Below are positions 42,050 to 51,165 of a stretch of 64,000 bases of DNA, one piece after another; position 1 is the stretch's first letter; each line of letters begins with the position of its first letter. This DNA is from Buttiauxella sp049686335 (lineage in GTDB: Bacteria > Pseudomonadota > Gammaproteobacteria > Enterobacterales > Enterobacteriaceae). The notes under the pieces are model-generated. The model made no database searches. It saw nothing but the letters and a program-made list of their open reading frames with translations, and was not told the origin of the DNA. Location: assembly GCF_049686335.1 (NCBI RefSeq), contig NZ_JBAVHX010000034.1, forward strand, positions 62,001 to 126,000, in the 5' to 3' direction. A program made the position numbers and the translations under genes.

Positions 42050-43099
42050 ATGCTCTCTCCAGAACCCGATAAAACCGGGCTACACATTCTGCTAAAACTT
42101 GCCGCACTGGTGATTATTCTCGCCGGGATCCATGCGGCGGCAGATATTATCGTCCAGCTTTTGCTCGCACTTTTCTTCGCGATCGTACTTAACCCGCTGG
42201 TCACCTGGTTTATTCGCCGGGGAGTGAACAGGCCACTGGCAATCTCCATTGTCGTGTTTGCCATGCTAGTTGTGCTGACGATGCTGGTTGGCGTTCTGGC
42301 AGCCTCTATGAGTGAATTCATCGATTTGCTGCCTAAATACAATAAGATGCTGACGCAAAAAGTATTCGAGCTGGAAAAGATGCTGCCCTTTATGCATCTG
42401 AGATTATCGCCTGAGCGCATGTTGCAGCGCATGGATTCTGAGAAAGTGATGTCTTATGCCACCACGCTAATGACCGGGCTTTCCGGGGCGATGGCCAGCG
42501 TTCTGCTGCTGGTGATGACCGTCGTATTCATGTTGTTCGAGGTGCGCCACGTTCCCTATAAACTGCGTTTCGCCCTTTCCAATCCAAAAATTCATATCGC
42601 CAGCCTGCATCGTGCACTCAAAGGTGTGACGCATTATCTGGCTCTTAAAACGCTGATTAGTCTGTGGACCGGGCTGATTATCTGGCTTGGGCTGGAGTTG
42701 TTGGGCGTGCAATTTGCGCTGATGTGGGGCGTGCTGGGCTTCTTGCTGAATTACATCCCCAACATCGGTTCGGTGATTTCCGCCATTCCGCCAATGGTTC
42801 AGGCATTCTTATTTAACGGAACCTACGAAATGGTGCTGGTAGGGTTGCTGTTCCTTGCGGTGCATATGGTTCTGGGGAATATCGTCGAACCGCGCATGAT
42901 GGGCCGTGGCCTGGGGATGTCGACCTTCGTGGTATTCCTGTCGTTACTGTTCTGGGGCTGGCTACTCGGTCCGGTTGGGATGCTACTTTCGGTTCCCCTC
43001 ACCAGCGTGTGTAAAATTCTGATGGAAACCACGCAAGGCGGCAACAAACTGGCAGTTTTACTCGGCCCTGGTCGACCTAAATCACGGTTGCCGGGATAG
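42050..43099 (+). CDS. yhhT: AI-2E (PerM) family transporter YhhT
   Basis: Membrane protein of 349 residues, equal to E. coli YhhT, with about eight hydrophobic segments. The family signatures GVLGFLLNYIPNIGSVISAIPP and VEPRMMGRGLGMSTFVVFLSLLFWGWLLGPVGMLLSVPLT are near-perfect. The substrate is unknown; relatives act in AI-2 export or Na+/H+ antiport. ATG 42050 is divergent from yhhS. It marks the left edge of an accessory region. Confidence 0.94.
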   Translation: MLSPEPDKTGLHILLKLAALVIILAGIHAAADIIVQLLLALFFAIVLNPLVTWFIRRGVNRPLAISIVVFAMLVVLTMLVGVLAASMSEFIDLLPKYNKMLTQKVFELEKMLPFMHLRLSPERMLQRMDSEKVMSYATTLMTGLSGAMASVLLLVMTVVFMLFEVRHVPYKLRFALSNPKIHIASLHRALKGVTHYLALKTLISLWTGLIIWLGLELLGVQFALMWGVLGFLLNYIPNIGSVISAIPPMVQAFLFNGTYEMVLVGLLFLAVHMVLGNIVEPRMMGRGLGMSTFVVFLSLLFWGWLLGPVGMLLSVPLTSVCKILMETTQGGNKLAVLLGPGRPKSRLPG

Positions 43100-43162
43100 G
43101 CTGAACATTAACCAGGTGGTAAGTTAAGGGTTATCCAGGGAAAGAGAAAAAGGAGTGACTCC

Positions 43163-44551
43163 ATGCCGATTACGCTTACCACCATCAAACAGCCAGAAAT
43201 TTACCTCAACGTTCCGGGCGTTGTTCTCGATGACCAAACCATTCAGCAGCGTCGCAGCAAAGTTTTGCAGGGAATGGCGAAGCAGCATCTGGATGCGTTA
43301 GTTGTTTATGCCGATAAAGAGCATGGCGGGAATTTTGAGTATCTGACCGGTTTCATCCCGCGCTTTGAAGAAGGTTTACTGGTTCTGCATAAAAGTGGCG
43401 AGGCGGTTCTGGTTCTTGGCAATGAAAACCTTAAGCTCGCCCAGTACGCCAGAGTGCCGGCCAGTGTGGTGCATGCGCCATGGTTCTCCCTGCCAAACCA
43501 GCCCATGGACACCACACTTTCACTGCAGGAAGTGCTGCAACAGGCTGGGCTTCGTGACCAGCAGCGCCTAGGGATCGCGGGCTGGAAGCTTTTCACCGGC
43601 GCTAACGGTAACAACACCTCAATGTTTGATATCCCTACTTTTATTTTCCAGGCGCTGCAATCAGCCCTTCCAACCACCTGTGAGTTGCTGAATGCCACCG
43701 GTCTGTTTATTTCGCCACGCGATGGTGCGCGTATCACCAATAACGCGAACGAAATCGCCCATTACGAATACGGTGCGAACCTCGCCTCGAGCGCTGCTTT
43801 GACCGCACTTAACGCGGTTGAATTGGGCAAAACTGAAAAATCGATTGCCGCACTGCTGGCTGCTGAAGGGCAAGCCAATAACGTCGTCACTATCGCCGCC
43901 ACGGGCGATCGTTTTGAAAATGCGAATCTCTACCCTTCAGATAAACAGATTCAGTTGGGCGATAAATTCTCGCTTACCGTCAGCTATAAAGGCGGCTTAA
44001 CCAGCCGGGCGGCTTACGTTGTCAGTAATGCCGGTGAGCTTCATCCTGACGTTAACAATTATCTGGATGTGGTCGCCATTCCTTATTATCGCGCGGTAGT
44101 GAGCTGGCTTGAGAATATGCGCGTTGGTGTAAAGGGCCATGAAGTTTACCAACTGATTGAACAGGTTTTACCAAAAGACGAATATCACTGGCACCTGAAT
44201 CCGGGCCATTTGGTCGCTGATGAAGAGTGGCTATGTTCGCCAATTTATCCGGCGTCAGATATCCCTTTATCCAGCGGCATGCTGCTGCAAATCGATATCA
44301 TCCCCTCGCGTAAAGGGTACGCTGGAGCGAGTATTGAAGACACCGTTGCTCTTGCCGATGAAACTTTGCGACAGCAACTCGCCGCACAATATCCAGAGCT
44401 CTGGCAGCGCATTGGTGCACGCCGGGCGTACATCCGCGACGTGCTGAATATTCAGTTACATGAAGATGTATTACCGCTCTCCAACACCGTTGGATATCTG
44501 CGACCTTACCTGCTGAATCAAGATTTAGCGTTAACTTGCCTGAAAGGTTAA
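43163..44551 (+). CDS. M24/creatinase-fold protein lacking metal-ligand aspartates
   Basis: 462-residue protein with a creatinase N-terminal domain (residues about 20-170; LVVYADKEHGGNFEYLTGFIPRFEEG) and a pita-bread domain. In active M24 aminopeptidases two aspartates lie in a D-x-G...SD-x-x-R stretch. Here the aligned part reads LGDKFSLTVSYKGGLTSRAAYVV, with neither. A histidine in NPGHLVADEEW and a glutamate in SIEDTVALAD remain. It may be a metal-independent hydrolase like creatinase, or a non-enzymatic protein. ATG 43163 follows AAGGAG. There is no E. coli counterpart at this site. Confidence 0.8.
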   Translation: MPITLTTIKQPEIYLNVPGVVLDDQTIQQRRSKVLQGMAKQHLDALVVYADKEHGGNFEYLTGFIPRFEEGLLVLHKSGEAVLVLGNENLKLAQYARVPASVVHAPWFSLPNQPMDTTLSLQEVLQQAGLRDQQRLGIAGWKLFTGANGNNTSMFDIPTFIFQALQSALPTTCELLNATGLFISPRDGARITNNANEIAHYEYGANLASSAALTALNAVELGKTEKSIAALLAAEGQANNVVTIAATGDRFENANLYPSDKQIQLGDKFSLTVSYKGGLTSRAAYVVSNAGELHPDVNNYLDVVAIPYYRAVVSWLENMRVGVKGHEVYQLIEQVLPKDEYHWHLNPGHLVADEEWLCSPIYPASDIPLSSGMLLQIDIIPSRKGYAGASIEDTVALADETLRQQLAAQYPELWQRIGARRAYIRDVLNIQLHEDVLPLSNTVGYLRPYLLNQDLALTCLKG

Positions 44552-45858
44552 ACCTGGTGCTGCCTGACCTTAGCGGCATTATCGAGCCGCCTGATGGACG
44601 GTGTGAAGCTGGCGGCGAACGTTGCCAGCACAACAGCGACCGCGCAAGCCAGTAAGACTTTTTCATTGCCGTAGTGCATCGCCAACGGGCCTGCGGCAAG
44701 TTCCCCCACAGGGATCGCCACAAAAGAACCTAATGCGTCGTAGGCGTAAACTCGTGCCAGTTTTTCCGGCGGGATATGCGTTTGCAGCGATTGCGCCCAG
44801 GCGACACCAAACAAGCCGAAGCCCACACCAGCGATAAAGAATGCCACCATCAGGACAGGTGTCGATGGGAGCAGCGCCAGCACGATAATCGGCCCGGCGC
44901 AAAATGCCGTTAGAATGGTGCCAATAAATAAATCGCGGCGAGGCCGCCAACGCAGCGCAATAACAGAGCCGACAATCAAGCCAGCACTTTGTGCCGCGAT
45001 AGCCATTCCCCAACCCGCACGGCCAAATGTCGCATCGGCTACGACCGGGCCGAGTATCATCATCACGCCGCTGAAAGCCGCATTCACAATGGTAAACTGC
45101 ACAACGATCGCCCAAACCCACGAGCGAGAAATAAACTCGGTCCAGCCGTCTTTTAAATCCTGCAATATGTTGGATTGCGAGCCTTGCGGTTGTTTCGAAT
45201 GGGTGCGGATCATCAGATAAAGTGGTGCTGATGCAGCAAACCCTAAGGCATCTACTGCCAGTCCCCAACCCGGCCCCATCACGCTGATAAGCACCCCACC
45301 CAGCGACGCGCCAAGCACCGTTCCGCCGTAAATCCCAAGTTGAATAAAGGCATTTGCCTCTCGCAACGAATGCACCGGAACGGTTTGAGGAACCATTGAT
45401 TGTGAAGCCGGTAATGACGCTCCTGCCGCCGCACCATTTATCGCACCGAGTACTGCCAATAGCGCGATGGTGGCTGAACCATCCAGCACTAAACCCGCGA
45501 CGATCGCCTGCGAAATAGCAGCGATAACGGATGAATAGAGCAGAACTTTGCTGCGGGAGTAACGATCGGCAAGCACGCCGCCAATCAGCAAGAATGCCAC
45601 ATTGAAGATAGAACGCGCCGCGATAACAATGCCCAAATCAGCAGCGGTTCCGCCCATATCGAGCACGGCAAAAGCCAGAGCAATCGGCGCAATGCCATTG
45701 CCCAGTACCGTCAGCAGACGGGCGAAAAACAGATGACGAAACGAAGCGTAGTGAAATGCCCGCCGGGATGTCGAAGCCGCCGCATCCATGTTCAAAAAGT
45801 TATCTCCGTTTGGATTGTCATTGCCCATTAGGGGTGAGATTAAAATTTGTTGCGTCAT
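44548..45858 (-). CDS. MFS transporter (EntS-like MFS_3 family)
   Basis: Exporter-like major facilitator, 436 residues from ATG 45858, with 12 hydrophobic segments: FFARLLTVLGNGIAPIALAFAVLDMGGTAADLGIVIAARSI at the N-terminus and VLADRYSRSKVLLYSS in loop 2-3. The substrate is unknown. The start is uncertain: 45858 overlaps the upstream LysR gene by 41 bases, while ATG 45789 (MDAAASTSRRAF) is where similarity to relatives would begin. Its stop overlaps the stop of the M24-fold gene by four bases. It may be co-transcribed with, and controlled by, the LysR gene. Confidence 0.85.
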   Translation of the reverse strand: MTQQILISPLMGNDNPNGDNFLNMDAAASTSRRAFHYASFRHLFFARLLTVLGNGIAPIALAFAVLDMGGTAADLGIVIAARSIFNVAFLLIGGVLADRYSRSKVLLYSSVIAAISQAIVAGLVLDGSATIALLAVLGAINGAAAGASLPASQSMVPQTVPVHSLREANAFIQLGIYGGTVLGASLGGVLISVMGPGWGLAVDALGFAASAPLYLMIRTHSKQPQGSQSNILQDLKDGWTEFISRSWVWAIVVQFTIVNAAFSGVMMILGPVVADATFGRAGWGMAIAAQSAGLIVGSVIALRWRPRRDLFIGTILTAFCAGPIIVLALLPSTPVLMVAFFIAGVGFGLFGVAWAQSLQTHIPPEKLARVYAYDALGSFVAIPVGELAAGPLAMHYGNEKVLLACAVAVVLATFAASFTPSIRRLDNAAKVRQHQV

Positions 45859-46741
45859 TTAATAACCGCTCTAACCACTCAGCAAATACGCGCACTTTGC
45901 GAGAAAGATGGCGGTGCGGATAAAGCAGTGACAATTTTCGCGGTGGAGCGGGATAGTCTGGCAATACTTCTGTCAGGCGACCGCTATCGAGAAAGGGCTG
46001 TAAAAAAACATTCATGCCTTGCAGCAGCCCGAGCCCGGCCAGACCTGCGGCAATATAGGCTTCGGAGTTATCCAGAACCAGTTTACCTGGGAGGAGGAGT
46101 TCTTCTGTCCCCGCCGCCGTCTGAAACGTCCACGGCATTATCTGGCGGCTGCTGCTGTTAATCCAGTTTACCGCTACATGTTGCTGCAAATCTTCCAGCG
46201 TTTCTGGCCTGCCACAGGCAGCAAGGTAATCCGGACTGGCGCAGGTCGTCATTTTAATCTTACCCATTGGCCGGGCAATATAGTCGCCATCTTCCAGCGC
46301 TCCCACGCGCAACACACAATCCAGTCCATCGCGAAGCATATCCTGCCGACGATCTGAGCTACTCAGGATGATTTCAATATCGGGATGCTGGCGGTAAAAA
46401 TCCGGCAGATTTGGCACTACCAATAGAGCGGCAAACGCAATGGGCATATCCACCCGCAGCTGCCCGTGCAAAGCACGCTCGGGGGAAAATGACTCCAGTA
46501 AATCATCGGCTTGCGCCAGCAAAGGTTTGCTGCGGCGATAAAATTCTTCGCCTTCGGGGGTCAGGTTAATCCGCCGCGTGGTCCGTTGTAACAAGCGTAC
46601 GCCACTCTGCTGTTCCAGTTGTTGCACCGCTTTGGTCACTGCGGGACGGTGTAATTGCAGATTTTCCGCCGCCTGAGTAAAGCTTCCTGATTCAACAATT
46701 TCGATAAAAATCTTAATAGATTCAAAAAGATTAATTTGCAT
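45818..46741 (-). CDS. LysR-family transcriptional regulator
   Basis: Regulator of 307 residues with a winged helix-turn-helix at residues 1-60 (FIEIVESGSFTQAAENLQLHRPAVTKAVQQLEQQSGVRLLQRTTR) and a CrgA/DSD-type effector domain (DCVLRVGALEDGDYIARPMGK). It is divergent from the nitronate monooxygenase-like gene and overlaps the MFS gene, so it probably controls one or both. Specific ligand unknown. Confidence 0.92.
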   Translation of the reverse strand: MQINLFESIKIFIEIVESGSFTQAAENLQLHRPAVTKAVQQLEQQSGVRLLQRTTRRINLTPEGEEFYRRSKPLLAQADDLLESFSPERALHGQLRVDMPIAFAALLVVPNLPDFYRQHPDIEIILSSSDRRQDMLRDGLDCVLRVGALEDGDYIARPMGKIKMTTCASPDYLAACGRPETLEDLQQHVAVNWINSSSRQIMPWTFQTAAGTEELLLPGKLVLDNSEAYIAAGLAGLGLLQGMNVFLQPFLDSGRLTEVLPDYPAPPRKLSLLYPHRHLSRKVRVFAEWLERLLNDATNFNLTPNGQ

Positions 46742-46921
46742 AGCGGGCTTCTTTTGCAGGAGAGGGAACGCTTTTCAGCATAGATCGAATGACCGTATTG
46801 TTACTTATTTCGTAATAGTGATGAATTGTTTTCGCTATTTTTCCGAACAATTTAACTCCCTACACTGTGTCCATTCCGAAGCTTAAGCAGCCTCAACAAA
46901 CATTTTTAAGGACACTCCGTC
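46742..46921. promoter_or_regulatory. Divergent LysR/flavin oxidoreductase promoter region
   Basis: There is a dyad TTAC-N7-GTAA at 46802-46816 within TGTTACTTATTTCGTAATAG. This spacing is typical of a LysR-type T-N11-A site. The region also has AAGGAC before ATG 46922. The site assignment is inferred from position and symmetry only. Confidence 0.4.
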
Positions 46922-47899
46922 ATGCAAAATAACCGTATCTGCCAGATTCTGGGCATCGAAAAACCTGTGATTCAGGGTCCTTTATCCTGGCTTACCGACG
47001 CCCGTTTAGTCGCCGCTGTCAGCAACGCCGGGGGGCTTGGCGTGCTGGGCCCAAACGCCGGTTTAACCGCTGAAACCGCGGTATCCACGCCGGAAGAAAC
47101 CGCCGAAAAAATGCGTGAAGAAATTCGTAAAACCAAAAAACTGACCGAGAAACCTTTTGGCGTCAATCTCATCCCAACCCCTGAGAACGATATCTGGACA
47201 CCGCCAATCATGCGGGTGATAAAAGAAGAAGCGGTGAAAGTGGTGGTCTATACGGGTTATGGCGATGGCGCGGTAATTCCGGCGCTGTTTGACGAGCTCA
47301 AAAACGCGGGCATCAGTATCATTTACCGCGATATCAATCCTACCCCGGAAAATACCCGACTTGCCGAAGCCGCGGGCGCAGACATTATTGTAGCCACCGG
47401 TTTTGATGAAGGAGGCACATTACCCGGTAAGGCTTTGGGGACATTTTCCATCGTCCCGCTGATTGCCGATGCCGTACAAAATGTCCCGGTGCTGGCGGCA
47501 GGAGGGATCACTGACGCTCGTACCGCCAGAGCAGCCCACGCCCTTGGGGCAAGCGGAGTGTTTGCAGGCTCGGTCTTCATCAGCACCGAAGAAAGCCGCG
47601 TACCTCAGTCCGTGAAAGACAAAATCATCCATTCCAACGGCCTGGATATGCTTCTGTTCCGTACCATGCCCGATTACTACCGCTCGCTGCCTGGCAAGCT
47701 GGCAGAAAAATTAGTCTAGATGGATAAAGCGGGAGCCAGTAACGAAGAACTGGGTAAAACGATGGGCGGTTTGCGTGGCTTACGTATCGGTATGCTCGAG
47801 GGAAATACCGATGAAGGCTATATCTCGCTGGGTACCAGCATCGGCAATATCCGGGATGTAAAAAGCGTTGCTGCAGTGGTTAATGAATTAGCGGTGTGA
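46922..47899 (+). pseudogene. Nitronate monooxygenase-like flavin oxidoreductase, split by in-frame amber codon
   Basis: FMN-dependent TIM-barrel oxidoreductase of the 2-nitropropane dioxygenase family. From ATG 46922, 265 codons (QNNRICQILGIEKPVIQGPL ... GKLAEKLV) run to TAG at 47717-47719. The same frame continues for 59 codons beginning MDKAGASNEELGKTMGGLRG and ending VVNELAV at TGA 47897, which is the C-terminal part of such proteins. One C-to-T change (CAG to TAG) would explain it. The FMN phosphate-binding LAAGGITDARTARAA and ASGVFAGSVF are intact. The usual GGH motif reads EGGTLPG. A shortened product may still be made. Confidence 0.85.
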
Positions 47900-47946
47900 C
47901 AGTTAGCCGTCGTTTACGGTGGGAATGCCTGTAAATTCGCTTTCAG

Positions 47947-47976
47947 AAAAGCCTGTCACTATGACAGGCTTTTTTA
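47947..47976. terminator. Bidirectional terminator between flavin oxidoreductase gene and yhiN
   Basis: AAAAGCCTGTCA / TGACAGGCTTTTTT with a CTA loop has A- and T-runs on both sides. It lies between the two convergent genes and can serve both. Confidence 0.9.
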
Positions 47977-47993
47977 GGGATTTTATAGGTGAT

Positions 47994-49187
47994 TCACTGA
48001 CCAACCAAATCCTGCGCGCACGCCCACGCAGAGCTCCACGCCCACTGGAAATTATACCCACCTAACCAACCACTTACGTCCATCACTTCACCGATGAAAT
48101 AGAGGCCGGGGACATTACGCGCTTCCATGGTACGTGAGCTGAGTTCGTTGGTGTCCACGCCGCCAAGCGTCACTTCAGCGGTGCGATAGCCCTCGGTGCC
48201 GTTGGGTTGCACACGCCAGGCTTGTAGCGTTTCGGTTAATGCAGTTTGTTGACGGGTATTAAGCTGTTTTAACGTGACATCTGGAATCTGCTCAAGCTGT
48301 TGCAGACACTCCACCAGGCGTTTTGGTAACACCATGGCCAGGGTATTTTTCAGGCTTTGATTCGGATGAGCCGTGCGCTGTTCGTTAAGCAGTTCATCCA
48401 GGTCGGTATCAGGAAGTAAGTTAACACTGACAAATTCACCCGGCTGCCAGTAGCTGGAAAGTTGCAATACCGCCGGGCCAGAAAGACCCCGGTGCGTAAA
48501 AAGCAAACTTTCGCGGAAGCTGACACCGTTTTCGGCAGTGATCACCGAAGGGACGGAGACACCAGACAGCACCTGCAACTGTTCGAGTAGCGGTTTGTGC
48601 AGCGTAAATGGCACCAAACCTGCGCGAGTCGGTAAAACTTTCAGCCCAAACTGCTCGGCAATTTTGTAGCCGAACGGTGTGGCGCCAAGGCCAGGCATCG
48701 AAAGCCCGCCTGTCGCGATGACCAGTTTTGCCGCTTGTACGGTGTCGCCATTTAACTGGATGGTGTAGCCGTTTTCATCACGTTCGATGCTTAGCACTTC
48801 GCTGCGCAGGCGCGTGGTAACTTGCCCTTTCTCACATTCAGCAACCAGCATATCGACAACTTGTTGTGCCGAATCATCGCAAAAAAGTTGGCCTAAGGTC
48901 TTCTCATGCCACGCAATACCATGTTTACCGACCATGTCGATAAAATCCCATTGGGTATAACGCGCCAGTGCAGATTTGCAAAAATGCGGGTTTTGGCTGA
49001 GATACGCCGCAGGCTCGATATAAAGATTAGTAAAGTTGCAGCGCCCGCCACCGGACATCAGGATTTTACGCCCCGGTTTTTTACCGTTATCGAGAAGCAA
49101 CACTCGGCTACCCGCCTGCCCAGCCATCGCTGCGCAGAACATTCCTGCGGCACCCGCACCAATAATAACGGTATCAAACTTTCCCAC
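47994..49187 (-). CDS. yhiN: HI0933-family flavoprotein YhiN (ribosomal dihydrouridine synthase RdsA)
   Basis: FAD-dependent protein of 397 residues. It has an N-terminal dinucleotide-binding motif DTVIIGAGAAGMFCAAMAG, the family signature GRKILMSGGGRCNFTN, and the C-terminal YFIGEVMDVSGWLGGYNFQWAWSSA. The E. coli homologue was recently reported to make dihydrouridine 2449 in 23S rRNA. Initiation is at GTG 49187 (GTG GGA AAG TTT). Monocistronic, divergent from pitA. Confidence 0.93.
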   Translation of the reverse strand: MGKFDTVIIGAGAAGMFCAAMAGQAGSRVLLLDNGKKPGRKILMSGGGRCNFTNLYIEPAAYLSQNPHFCKSALARYTQWDFIDMVGKHGIAWHEKTLGQLFCDDSAQQVVDMLVAECEKGQVTTRLRSEVLSIERDENGYTIQLNGDTVQAAKLVIATGGLSMPGLGATPFGYKIAEQFGLKVLPTRAGLVPFTLHKPLLEQLQVLSGVSVPSVITAENGVSFRESLLFTHRGLSGPAVLQLSSYWQPGEFVSVNLLPDTDLDELLNEQRTAHPNQSLKNTLAMVLPKRLVECLQQLEQIPDVTLKQLNTRQQTALTETLQAWRVQPNGTEGYRTAEVTLGGVDTNELSSRTMEARNVPGLYFIGEVMDVSGWLGGYNFQWAWSSAWACAQDLVGQ

Positions 49188-49416
49188 GACCTACTCCCGA
49201 CTATGCTTAGTGAAAGGAAGTGTAAAGATAGCGCGTTGGTCACACCAGCTAAAAGCGTCTTAACAATTGCAGGTGATTGAAAATAAATATGTAAATCTTT
49301 TCAATGTTTGACGAAGGACAGACAAACATCAAGAAAAGGCCATATTTCTGTTGGCGCATTACGGAGTTGTCTTACATAATGCGCCGCGTTCATGTCCTCA
49401 CAATGGCGTAACGTCT

Positions 49417-50919
49417 ATGGAATTTTTGTTTACCGGCCTGGATCTACATACCGGGCTATTGCTATTACTTGCCCTGGCATTTGTTCTCTTCTACGAAGCG
49501 ATCAATGGCTTCCATGACACTGCGAATGCAGTGGCTACTGTTATTTATACACGTGCAATGCGATCGCAACTCGCGGTGGCAATGGCTGCGTTATTTAACT
49601 TCCTCGGCGTTCTGCTCGGTGGATTGAGTGTTGCGTATGCCATCGTGCATATGTTGCCAACCGATCTGCTGTTGAACGTAGGGTCCGCTCATGGCCTCGC
49701 CATGGTGTTCTCTATGTTGTTGGCCGCTATCATCTGGAACCTCGGCACCTGGTATTTTGGTCTGCCGGCCTCCAGCTCCCATACGCTTATCGGTGCCATT
49801 ATTGGTATTGGTTTGACGAACGCACTGATGACCGGTACCTCGGTTGTTGATGCGCTGAACATCCCGAAAGTGATTGGGATTTTCATGTCGTTGATCCTTT
49901 CTCCCATCGTGGGTCTGGTGATTGCGGGCGGGTTAATCTTTTTGCTACGTCGCTACTGGAGCGGCACCAAGAAGCGCCGCCGTATCCACCTCACACCGGC
50001 TGAACGTGAAAAACAAGACGGCAAGAAAAAACCGCCATTCTGGACGCGTATCGCCCTGATTATCTCCGCTATTGGCGTGAGCTTCTCTCATGGTGCTAAC
50101 GACGGGCAGAAAGGCATTGGTTTGATCATGCTAGTGCTGATTGGTGTGGCCCCTGCGGGCTTCGTGGTGAATATGAATGCTTCCGGCTACGACATTGCTC
50201 GTACTCGCGATGCCATCACCCACCTTGAGCAATATTACGCACTGCACGGTGATGTGATTAAGCATGTGGTTGATCTCAATCCGGCTATCCCAACCCCTGA
50301 AGAAGTGAAGGGCCAGGATAAACCTGCTGAGTTCCATTGCGATGCGAGCCGCGCCATGATTGCGGTCCAGCGGGCGAAAGAGCTGCTGGGCACTATCGAC
50401 AGCTACGATAAGTTGAGCATTGAACAGCGTAGCCATATGCGCCGCCTGTTACTGTGCATCTCTGATACTTCAGAGAAAGTGGCTAATCTGCCGGAAACCA
50501 AACCGGACGATAAGCGCTTCCTGAAAGAGCTGAAAACTGACTTGCTGTATACCATTGAGTACGCACCAATCTGGATAATCATGGCGGTCGCGCTGGCGCT
50601 CGGCATTGGTACCATGATCGGCTGGCGTCGTGTGGCGACCACTATCGGTGAGAAGATTGGTAAGAAAGGCATGACCTATGCGCAGGGTATGTCCGCGCAG
50701 ATGACAGCCGCCGTCTCCATCGGTATTGCGAGCTACACCGGTATGCCGGTTTCCACAACTCACGTGCTTTCTTCTTCCGTTGCGGGGACGATGGTGGTTG
50801 ACGGTGGTGGTTTGCAGCGTAAAACGGTAACCAACATCCTGATGGCGTGGGTGTTTACTTTGCCGGTGTCGATTCTGCTGTCTGGTGGCTTGTACTGGAT
50901 TTCACTGCACTTCATTTAA
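49417..50919 (+). CDS. pitA: Low-affinity inorganic phosphate transporter PitA
   Basis: Metal-phosphate:H+ symporter of the inner membrane, 500 residues (E. coli 499). The PiT signatures occur twice: EAINGFHDTANAVATVIYTRAM near the N-terminus and SFSHGANDGQKGIGLIML in the middle, with SSHTLIGAIIGIGL and STTHVLSSSVAG. The central cytoplasmic loop (residues about 270-370) is the most diverged part. ATG 49417 (MEFLFTGLDLHTG) is chosen by homology; earlier in-frame codons lack conservation. Confidence 0.97.
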   Translation: MEFLFTGLDLHTGLLLLLALAFVLFYEAINGFHDTANAVATVIYTRAMRSQLAVAMAALFNFLGVLLGGLSVAYAIVHMLPTDLLLNVGSAHGLAMVFSMLLAAIIWNLGTWYFGLPASSSHTLIGAIIGIGLTNALMTGTSVVDALNIPKVIGIFMSLILSPIVGLVIAGGLIFLLRRYWSGTKKRRRIHLTPAEREKQDGKKKPPFWTRIALIISAIGVSFSHGANDGQKGIGLIMLVLIGVAPAGFVVNMNASGYDIARTRDAITHLEQYYALHGDVIKHVVDLNPAIPTPEEVKGQDKPAEFHCDASRAMIAVQRAKELLGTIDSYDKLSIEQRSHMRRLLLCISDTSEKVANLPETKPDDKRFLKELKTDLLYTIEYAPIWIIMAVALALGIGTMIGWRRVATTIGEKIGKKGMTYAQGMSAQMTAAVSIGIASYTGMPVSTTHVLSSSVAGTMVVDGGGLQRKTVTNILMAWVFTLPVSILLSGGLYWISLHFI

Positions 50920-50925
50920 GCGTTT

Positions 50926-50960
50926 TGTCGGATGGCGCTTCGCTTATCCGACCTACAAAC
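50926..50960. repeat. REP palindrome after pitA
   Basis: GTCGGATGGCGCTTCGCTTATCCGACCTAC is a single REP-type unit starting a few bases after the pitA stop. Confidence 0.75.
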
Positions 50961-50988
50961 CATCATTAAATGTCGTCGTCCAAAACGA

Positions 50989-51024
50989 CAAAAAGCGGGT
51001 CAGTTTACTGGCCCGCTTTTTTTA
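50989..51024. terminator. pitA terminator
   Basis: AAAAAGCGGGTCAGTTTACTGGCCCGCTTTTTTT: the stem AAAAAGCGGGyCAG pairs with CTGrCCCGCTTTTT around a short TTTA loop. It has A- and T-runs on both sides and follows pitA after the REP. Confidence 0.92.
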
Positions 51025-51039
51025 TGTTTCCACCATACC

Positions 51040-51165
51040 TATACCCTAAATAATTCAAGTTGCAGAAAGGCGGCAAGTAAGCGAATCCCCAGGAGCTTAC
51101 TAAAGTAAGTGACTGGGGTTCGTGAGCGCAGCCAATGCATCTGCTGCTTGAAGTATGACGGGTAT
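51040..51165. repeat. ERIC element touching the uspB stop codon
   Basis: Near-consensus ERIC: ATACCCTAAATAATTCAAGTTGC, core GAATCCCCAGGAGCTTACTAAAGTAAGTGACTGGGG, and GCTGCTTGAAGTATGACGGGTAT. The terminal TA is immediately followed by, or overlaps, the TGA stop of uspB on the opposite strand (51165-51167). Confidence 0.92.
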
